This document shows positions 1 to 5,044 of a stretch of 5,044 bases of DNA, in pieces. Location of the stretch: the NCBI GenBank assembly GCA_023441845.1, contig JAEZNF010000142.1, forward strand, positions 1 to 5,044, in the 5' to 3' direction. The first letter of the stretch is position 1. Each line of letters begins with the position of its first letter. The stretch is from Bacillota bacterium (lineage in GTDB: Bacteria > Bacillota > Clostridia > Acetivibrionales > DSM-2933). The notes below the pieces were generated by a model. It was not told the DNA's origin. It saw nothing but the letters and a program-made list of their open reading frames with translations, and made no database searches. Both the position numbers and the translations under genes were made by a program.

Positions 1-1401
1 CTCAGGGACCTCGGCAAACAATCGGGGTGCGGAAGTTTGAGGGATAAGGAAAGATGTTATAGCCAGGCAAGCCTTTGTAACGCGGCATGTGCTTTAAGCC
101 AGCTGAGCTTTATAACCGATGCTGCAATAGTACACCATTCGCCGGCCGGTTGTGCCGTAACAGCTATGGCAGTCAGTAATTCAAAGGATCAGCTTGCCGG
201 GAAACTGAAGCTGGACAATTCCAGATCGGGATATGTGTCAACAGACATGAACGAAGCGGATACGGTATTTGGGGCAACGGATAACTTAAGAGAAGTAATA
301 CGGGAAACCTATTTAAGGTATAAACCAAGTGCAATATTTATAGGCGCATCCTGCGTCAGCGGGGTAATAGGTGAGGATTTGGAAAGCATTGCAGCCGAGA
401 TGAGGGAGGAGATAAATATTCCTGTAGCGCCTGTACATTGTGAAGGCTTCAAAACAAAGATATGGGCATCAGGCTTTGATGCGGCGTTTCACGCAATATT
501 GACCAATATAGTAAAACCGCCCGAGAAAAAGAGCAATATTGTGAATGTCATAAACTTTTTTGGAAGCGCAAGAAAGGAAATTACTGCTATATTCAGGGAA
601 CTTGGCGTTGAACCGCTGTTTTTGATTTCAAATACTTCAATAGAACAGCTTTCAAGGCTTTCCGAATCGGTTGCTACGGTGAGTACCTGCGGTACCCTGG
701 GGACATACCTTGGAAACGGTCTTTGGGACAAATACAAAGTCCCTTATGTAAAGTCTTTACAGCCGCATGGCATTGCCGGGTTTGAAAGCTGGCTTAAAGG
801 TTTGGGAAAGGCCATAGATAAGGAAGCTGAGGCTGAAATCTTTCTGGAAAGAGAGAAAGCAAAATACCTGCCTAAAATCCAGGAAGTAAGGGAAAAGCTG
901 AAAGGGCTGCGCGCGGTCATTGGAATGGGACCGGGTTTTAATTTCAACACCACAAGAGCTCTTCAGGAATTGGGCATAGAAATTGCATATTCAGCCGCCT
1001 GGCACTTTGACAAGCAGTATGACGACGGTAATGCTCCCGATGCTTTTAAATACCTGGTTGATAATTCGCCGAATGATTACAAGCTGTCGGTCAGCGACTT
1101 ACAGAATAATGAATTATTAAATATCTTGAATAGTGTTAAGCCTGACATTTTCTTTTCCAGGCATACAGGCTCCACTGTATGGGCTATGAAGATGGGTATT
1201 CCTGCACTTTGCGTTTATGATGAATATGCCATTTTCGGATACAGAGGCCTTTTAAACTTTGCATATTCCATATATGACGTAGTAACAAACAGGAGTTATA
1301 CGGAAAACCTTTCAAAGAGAGTAAAGCTTCCTTACACAGATTGGTGGTTTAGACAAAACAATAATCATTTCTTAAGCAGGGAGGAAAATCAGGATGGCTA
1401 A
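1..1401 (+). CDS. Nitrogenase-like component 1, alpha (NifD-like) subunit; 5'-truncated
   Basis: This is the D-type subunit of a nitrogenase-superfamily oxidoreductase (Oxidored_nitro fold), the cytoplasmic part that takes electrons from a NifH-like protein and reduces a substrate. The frame is open from base 1 and gives 466 residues; numbers here count from base 1. A TTG at 37 could be read as a start, but the in-frame sequence before it (LRDLGKQSGCGS) looks like ordinary protein, so the true start is probably upstream. P-cluster-type cysteines are visible: C26 or C30, C51 in SPAGC, and C118 in ASCVSGVIGED. C230 (STCGTLGTYL) matches the cofactor ligand Cys275 of NifD. Other family landmarks are VHCEGF (C147), the glycine-rich GMGPG near 308-312, WHFDKQYDD (about 334-342), and KPD...KMGIP (380-401). 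The equivalents of NifD Gln191 and His195 are W and F, and no histidine sits at the His442 position. The stop overlaps the next gene by 8 nt. The family is sure; substrate and subgroup are unknown. Confidence 0.93.
   Translation, partial: LRDLGKQSGCGSLRDKERCYSQASLCNAACALSQLSFITDAAIVHHSPAGCAVTAMAVSNSKDQLAGKLKLDNSRSGYVSTDMNEADTVFGATDNLREVIRETYLRYKPSAIFIGASCVSGVIGEDLESIAAEMREEINIPVAPVHCEGFKTKIWASGFDAAFHAILTNIVKPPEKKSNIVNVINFFGSARKEITAIFRELGVEPLFLISNTSIEQLSRLSESVATVSTCGTLGTYLGNGLWDKYKVPYVKSLQPHGIAGFESWLKGLGKAIDKEAEAEIFLEREKAKYLPKIQEVREKLKGLRAVIGMGPGFNFNTTRALQELGIEIAYSAAWHFDKQYDDGNAPDAFKYLVDNSPNDYKLSVSDLQNNELLNILNSVKPDIFFSRHTGSTVWAMKMGIPALCVYDEYAIFGYRGLLNFAYSIYDVVTNRSYTENLSKRVKLPYTDWWFRQNNNHFLSREENQDG
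1379..1384 (+). promoter_or_regulatory. Shine-Dalgarno site of the NifK-like gene
   Basis: GGGAGG lies 9 nt before the ATG at 1394, inside the last codons of the upstream gene. It favours this ATG over the in-frame ATG at 1442, which would lose the conserved cysteine C12. Its placement inside the upstream reading frame fits translational coupling. Confidence 0.8.
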
Positions 1402-2710
1402 AATATTGGATCAACCGAGGTATGTATGCGCACTGGGAGCCATGCAGACTGTTCAGGGAATATATAGGGGAGTTCCTATCCTTCATGCAGGGCCGGGCTG
1501 CGCAGGGAAGCTTGCAGGAGGTATAGCGGGAAGCAATGGGGATTCGGGATATATATCTCCACAGATATACCCATGCTCAAATGTATCGGAAAAAGAGATT
1601 GTATTTGGCGGAGACGACCGCCTTAGAGAAACCATAGAGAATGCGTTAAAAGTTGTTGACGGAGATATATTTGTGGTGCTTTCGGGCTGTACAACAGAAA
1701 TAGTGGGAGATGACATTGCAAAGGTGTCAAGCTATTTTGAGGACAGCGGCAAGCCGGTAATTTATGTTGAAACAGCCGGCTTTAAAGGCAATAACCTGCA
1801 AGGCCATGAATGGGTTATAAATGCCTTAATAGAGCAATATCTTGCCAAAAAGCCAAAACAGGAAACGGTAAAAGGTCTTGTTAATATCTGGGGACCTGTT
1901 CCGTCTTATGACCCGTTCTGGGTCGGCAATATAAGAGAACTGGAAGGGCTGGTTAAAGAGCTTGGACTTACACCAAATACAATATTCGGCGAGTACAGAG
2001 GAATAGAAAATATTGATAAAATACCTCAGGCGGAGTTTAATCTTCTTGTTTCGCCGTGGCTTGGCTTAAGTAATGTCAAGTTGCTGGAAGAAACGTTCGG
2101 TACCCCGTACCTTCATTATCCGACACTTCCCATAGGTGCGTATGAGACAGGCAGATTTTTAAAGACTTTGGGAGAGTATGCCGGCATAGACGGTGCAAAG
2201 ATCGATGGAATCATTGGAAAGCACGAAAGGGAGTACTATTATCATATTGAAAGAACTTCCGATGTTTTTCTGGAAAACCGTACCATGTCCAGGCGTTTCT
2301 CTACTGTAACAAATGCGGCGGATGCTTTAGCTATATCAAAGTTCCTGGTTAATGATTTTGGGCTTGTTCCGGAAAAACAGTATATAACCGACTCAACTCC
2401 GGATGAGTATAAAGAGGTGGTTGCAGGCTATTTCAGGGAATTTAAATATGGTATAGAAGCAGAAGTAGTTTTTTCTACCGACGGTTATAAAATACATGAG
2501 GAAATTCGTAAGACTGACTATTTTGGGGCTCCGCTTATTATCGGAAGCATTTTTGAAAAGAAATTGGCTGAAGAGTTAAACGGCAATTTCCTGGCAGTAT
2601 CGGTTCCCATTAAGGAAAGGCTGATACTGAGCAGTTCGTATCTGGGATATCATGGAGGCCTTAAGCTATTGGAAGACATCTATACATATGTATTAAAGCA
2701 GTTTAATTAA
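1394..2710 (+). CDS. Nitrogenase-like component 1, beta (NifK-like) subunit
   Basis: This complete 438-residue protein is the K-type partner of the preceding D-like subunit; the two would form an alpha2beta2-type catalytic component. P-cluster-type cysteines are C12 (RYVCALG), C36 (HAGPGC) and C99 (LSGCTTEIVGDD), with a further cysteine, C61, in YPCSNVSEKEIVFGG. This layout matches Cys70, Cys95 and Cys153 of Azotobacter NifK. Later matches that favour NifK over NifD are PIGAYETGRFL (246-256) and the C-terminal stretch SVPIKERLILSSSYLGYHGG (403-422), which parallels the NifK end with its LGYEG motif. No Cys275-type cofactor cysteine is seen, as expected for a beta subunit. It lacks the long N-terminal extension of Azotobacter NifK (about 520 residues), which is usual for nitrogenase-like proteins. 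The 8-nt overlap and shared theme show one operon. NifE/NifN-type scaffold roles cannot be fully excluded. No substrate can be assigned. Confidence 0.93.
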   Translation: MAKILDQPRYVCALGAMQTVQGIYRGVPILHAGPGCAGKLAGGIAGSNGDSGYISPQIYPCSNVSEKEIVFGGDDRLRETIENALKVVDGDIFVVLSGCTTEIVGDDIAKVSSYFEDSGKPVIYVETAGFKGNNLQGHEWVINALIEQYLAKKPKQETVKGLVNIWGPVPSYDPFWVGNIRELEGLVKELGLTPNTIFGEYRGIENIDKIPQAEFNLLVSPWLGLSNVKLLEETFGTPYLHYPTLPIGAYETGRFLKTLGEYAGIDGAKIDGIIGKHEREYYYHIERTSDVFLENRTMSRRFSTVTNAADALAISKFLVNDFGLVPEKQYITDSTPDEYKEVVAGYFREFKYGIEAEVVFSTDGYKIHEEIRKTDYFGAPLIIGSIFEKKLAEELNGNFLAVSVPIKERLILSSSYLGYHGGLKLLEDIYTYVLKQFN

Positions 2711-2740
2711 AGTAAATACAAATAAGTAAACATAAAAAAC

Positions 2741-2784
2741 CGTACTGCAAAAACCTGAAGAGTGATTCGGGTTTTTGCAGTACG
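2741..2784 (+). terminator. Long inverted repeat, likely intrinsic (possibly bidirectional) terminator
   Basis: Arms at 2741-2759 and 2766-2784 pair over 19 bp with a single G-U wobble and enclose the 6-nt loop GAGTGA. It starts 30 nt after the stop of the NifK-like gene. The inner part (CCTGAA / TTCGGG) is flanked by A5 and T5, the pattern of a bidirectional terminator, and an outer 8-bp extension (CGTACTGC / GCAGTACG) lengthens it. On the + strand the tail beyond the full stem is only moderately T-rich (CATCTTTATAT). On the - strand the full stem is followed by TTTTTT (complement of 2734-2739), so termination of antisense transcription should be stronger. I infer that it ends the nitrogenase-like operon. 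Confidence 0.8.
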
Positions 2785-2792
2785 CATCTTTA

Positions 2793-2798
2793 TATAAT
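2793..2798 (+). promoter_or_regulatory. Putative -10 box of the copA promoter
   Basis: TATAAT is a perfect sigma-A -10 hexamer, 25 nt before the copA start codon. With a 17-bp spacer the -35 region would be at 2770-2775 (GGTTTT), a poor match to TTGACA that lies inside the right arm of the hairpin. The weak -35 suggests low basal activity or activator dependence. No CsoR, CopY or CueR operator could be recognised. Confidence 0.5.
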
Positions 2799-2807
2799 GT
2801 TTAGTGT

Positions 2808-2813
2808 AAGGGG
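2808..2813 (+). promoter_or_regulatory. Shine-Dalgarno site of copA
   Basis: AAGGGG lies 9 nt before the GTG at 2823. It selects that GTG as the start: the only other upstream in-frame candidate, TTG at 2814, directly abuts this site, and a TAG at 2802-2804 closes the frame further upstream. Confidence 0.7.
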
Positions 2814-2822
2814 TTGAGAACT

Positions 2823-5044
2823 GTGGAGAATGCAACTTTAAAGGTATATGGCATGACTTGTACCCTTTGTTCCATCGCTATTGAGTCGGGGCTTCAGAAG
2901 ATGGACGGCGTAAGCAGGGTAAATGTGAACTATGCAGCCCAAAAGGCTCAAATTGAATATGACAGTGCAAAAGTTGATATTGAAGATATAAAAAGAAAAA
3001 TAAAGTCATTAGGCTTTAAGATGGACGACTCCAGGGTTTCAAAGGGCGGTTCGGATAGAGGAGATATGGAGAGAAGAAACTTAAAAATCACTTTTATTGC
3101 ATCCGCTTTATTGAGCTTGCCTCTTATACTTGCGATGGTTTTGGGAGGGTTGGGCTTTTGCCATGATTATTTTGATCCTGAGTCTCAAACCAAGTGGGGT
3201 ATTTTTATTGAATCTTTGCGGACGAAAACAGTTAAACTCCATGATTGGCATCTGCAGCTGGCCTTGTCAACTCCGGTACAATTTATAATCGGCTACAGGT
3301 TTTACAGAAACTCCTTCCACTCTTTAAAGGCTTTAAGGCCCAATATGGATTTGTTGGTTGCTGTAGGTACAACAGTTACTTATTTTTACAGTGTTTATAC
3401 ATCAATTTATGATGACAGCGCCTTATATTTTGGAATGAAAAACATCTATTTCGAAGCATCTTCAACTATTATCACCCTGGTGCTTTTGGGAAAATATCTT
3501 GAATCAATAGCCAGGGGAAAGACTTCAAAAGCGATACAGACTCTGATTCAGTTAAGGCCCAGGACCGCAAGGGTTATAAGGGATGAAAAGGAACTGGATA
3601 TTGATATTGCCGAGGTTATTAAGGGTGACTCCGTAGTTGTGAGGCCGGGAGAGAAAATTCCTGTAGACGGAGTATTGACGGAAGGGTATTCTACGGTTGA
3701 CGAATCAATGCTTACCGGTGAGAGCGTTCCTGTTGATAAAAGAGTGGGAGACTTTATAGCAGGAGGATCGGTAAACAAGCTGGGAACTTTTACGTTTAAG
3801 GCTACAAAGGTTGGAAATGAGACAGTATTGGCCGGTATTATAAAGATGGTTGAAGATGCCCAGGGAAGTAAAGCTCCAATTCAAAAGGTAGTAGACAGGG
3901 TTTGCGGTTTTTTTGTTCCTGCTGTTTTGTCCATATCCCTGCTTACATTTATAATTTGGTTTTTCGGAATTTATGAAGCAACATTTTTTCTGGTTGATAG
4001 ACCGATTATTTATGCTGTAGCGGTTTTGGTGGTTTCATGCCCCTGTGCTTTAGGGCTTGCAACGCCAACAGCTATAATGGTTGGTATGGGAAAGGGGGCG
4101 CAAAACGGAATACTTATTAAAAACGGTGAAGAGCTGGAAACTGCATGTAAAATTGACACAGTTGTTCTGGATAAGACGGGAACACTCACTACAGGTAAGT
4201 TGGAAGTAGTAGACATAATTGCATTTGATAATGGATTTGGATACGAAGATATTTTAAAGCTTGCCGCAGCTGCTGAAAAAAGGTCTGAGCATCCTTTGGG
4301 ACAGGCAATTTATGAGAAAGCAAAGTCTGTTTTTGAGAACCTGCCGGAGCCTGAGGGTTTTTTAAGCTATCCGGGAAAGGGTATTGGTGCTGTAGTTGAA
4401 AATAAGGCAATTTTTATAGGGACATTTAACTTTTTGGAGGAAAACGGAATTAAGATAAGCGATGTTAAAGACACCCTTGAAAACCTTCAAAGCCAGGGCA
4501 ATACAGTGGTTTTACTTGCTGTGGATGGAGTGCTTACCGGAGCTGTTGCTTTGGCAGACAGAGTAAAAGAGAGTTCCTTAAAAGTGGTGAAGACATTAAG
4601 GAATATGGGCATTGAAGTATATATGCTTACCGGTGATAATAAAAATACCGCAAACCGGGTAGCATCACAAATAGGAATTAGTAATGTCATTTCAGAGGTT
4701 TTACCTGAATATAAAGCAAGCAAAATTGCGCAGCTTAAGAATGAAGGGAAGATTGTGGCTATGGTTGGTGACGGTATAAATGATGCGCCGGCATTAGCTA
4801 CTGCCGATATCGGTTTTGCAATCGGTACCGGTACTGATGTTGCCATAGAAACCGGAGATATTGTCTTGCTGAAGGACGATTTGATGGGTATTCCAAATGC
4901 AGTAAGGTTATCAAGAAAGACTATGGCAAAGATAAAGCAAAACTTATTCTGGGCATTTATTTATAACATAGTAGGAATTCCGATTGTAGCTTTTGGGTAT
5001 TTAAATCCTGTTGTGGCTGCTGCGGCAATGGCGTTAAGCTCAAT
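2823..5044 (+). CDS. copA: Copper-exporting P1B-1 ATPase (CopA), 3'-truncated
   Basis: This is an ATP-driven inner-membrane pump that moves Cu(I) out of the cytoplasm, conferring copper tolerance. The frame starts at GTG and stays open to the right edge (740 residues); probably only the end of the last helix and a short tail are missing. In order: one heavy-metal-associated domain (about 1-70) with the ligand motif GMTCTLC (C13, C16); helices 1-4 (about 88-108, 144-162, 175-195, 209-227); actuator domain with TGES (298-301); helices 5-6 with the transport motif CPC (406-408) and P415; DKTGTLT with the phosphorylated D450; the ATP-binding HP (490-491) and GKGIG (518-522); TGDN (603-606); GDGINDAP (649-656); helix 7 with YN (714-715) and P720; helix 8 with MALSS (736-740). 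CPC, YN-x4-P and MxxSS together mark the Cu(I) class over Zn/Cd or Co pumps. The loop between helices 1 and 2 seems long. It is 112 nt from the previous gene, beyond a terminator, with its own promoter candidate. Confidence 0.97.
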   Translation, partial: MENATLKVYGMTCTLCSIAIESGLQKMDGVSRVNVNYAAQKAQIEYDSAKVDIEDIKRKIKSLGFKMDDSRVSKGGSDRGDMERRNLKITFIASALLSLPLILAMVLGGLGFCHDYFDPESQTKWGIFIESLRTKTVKLHDWHLQLALSTPVQFIIGYRFYRNSFHSLKALRPNMDLLVAVGTTVTYFYSVYTSIYDDSALYFGMKNIYFEASSTIITLVLLGKYLESIARGKTSKAIQTLIQLRPRTARVIRDEKELDIDIAEVIKGDSVVVRPGEKIPVDGVLTEGYSTVDESMLTGESVPVDKRVGDFIAGGSVNKLGTFTFKATKVGNETVLAGIIKMVEDAQGSKAPIQKVVDRVCGFFVPAVLSISLLTFIIWFFGIYEATFFLVDRPIIYAVAVLVVSCPCALGLATPTAIMVGMGKGAQNGILIKNGEELETACKIDTVVLDKTGTLTTGKLEVVDIIAFDNGFGYEDILKLAAAAEKRSEHPLGQAIYEKAKSVFENLPEPEGFLSYPGKGIGAVVENKAIFIGTFNFLEENGIKISDVKDTLENLQSQGNTVVLLAVDGVLTGAVALADRVKESSLKVVKTLRNMGIEVYMLTGDNKNTANRVASQIGISNVISEVLPEYKASKIAQLKNEGKIVAMVGDGINDAPALATADIGFAIGTGTDVAIETGDIVLLKDDLMGIPNAVRLSRKTMAKIKQNLFWAFIYNIVGIPIVAFGYLNPVVAAAAMALSS

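Noticed and set aside
37..39. TTG as the true start of the D-like gene
   Set aside because: The frame is open and protein-like all the way to base 1, and a start here would leave an unusually short N-terminus before the P-cluster cysteines. A start upstream of the window is more likely, though the TTG cannot be formally excluded.
1..2710. Classical molybdenum, vanadium or iron-only nitrogenase (nifDK, vnfDK, anfDK)
   Set aside because: The D-like subunit lacks recognisable Gln191, His195 and His442 equivalents, and no VnfG/AnfG gene lies between the two subunits. A nif symbol would claim too much.
1..2710. Chlorophyll-pathway reductase subunits (BchN/BchB, BchY/BchZ)
   Set aside because: The D-like subunit keeps a Cys275-type cofactor ligand, which those enzymes lack, and nothing in the window suggests a phototroph.
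2710..2731. Short direct repeat AAGTAAA in the intergenic region
   Set aside because: Two 7-nt A/T-rich copies in an A/T-rich spacer are expected by chance.
2741..2784. A CsoR, CopY or CueR operator
   Set aside because: The palindrome does not match the CopY TACAnnTGTA core, the G/C-tract pattern of CsoR sites, or a CueR site within a 19-bp promoter spacer. A terminator explains it better.
4487..4846. A 119-codon open frame on the - strand
   Set aside because: It lies entirely opposite the CopA segment holding TGDN and GDGINDAP, and its low-complexity S/T/P/A-rich translation is typical of an antisense shadow. Shorter - strand frames at 489-737, 744-953, 1483-1716, 3548-3778, 4010-4216 and 4189-4410 are rejected for the same reason.

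Overview
The window (about 40% G+C by eye) looks like chromosome from an anaerobic Gram-positive bacterium, probably class Clostridia. The reasons are the A/T-leaning codon use with many AGG/AGA/ATA codons, purine-rich Shine-Dalgarno sites, a GTG start, and an oxygen-sensitive nitrogenase-like gene pair. A genus cannot be assigned from the sequence alone. All three supported genes are on the + strand and two of them run off the ends of the window.

Positions 1-2710 hold two overlapping genes for the catalytic component of a nitrogenase-superfamily reductase. The first, cut at the left edge, resembles the NifD (alpha) subunit. The second, complete, resembles NifK (beta). They overlap by 8 nt and are probably translationally coupled. 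Both keep the three cysteines that hold the P-cluster in nitrogenase. The D-like subunit also keeps the cysteine equivalent to the cofactor ligand Cys275 of Azotobacter NifD. However, the equivalents of Gln191 and His195 are replaced, and His442 is not visible at its usual place. The pair is therefore best read as a nitrogenase-like enzyme of unknown substrate, not a classical N2-fixing enzyme. A NifH-like reductase must supply its electrons; none is visible here, and it may lie to the left of the window.

Positions 2711-2822 form a 112-nt intergenic region. It holds a long hairpin (19-bp arms, 6-nt loop) that can end the nitrogenase-like operon, followed directly by a good -10 box and a Shine-Dalgarno site for the next gene.

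Positions 2823-5044 hold a copper-exporting P1B-1 ATPase (CopA) with one N-terminal metal-binding domain and all catalytic motifs. It is open at the right edge and probably lacks only its last few tens of residues. It appears to be a separate transcription unit, and nothing in the sequence ties copper export to the nitrogenase-like pair.

The most interesting part of the window is the nitrogenase-like pair, because its cofactor pocket differs from true nitrogenases and its substrate cannot be deduced from the sequence.
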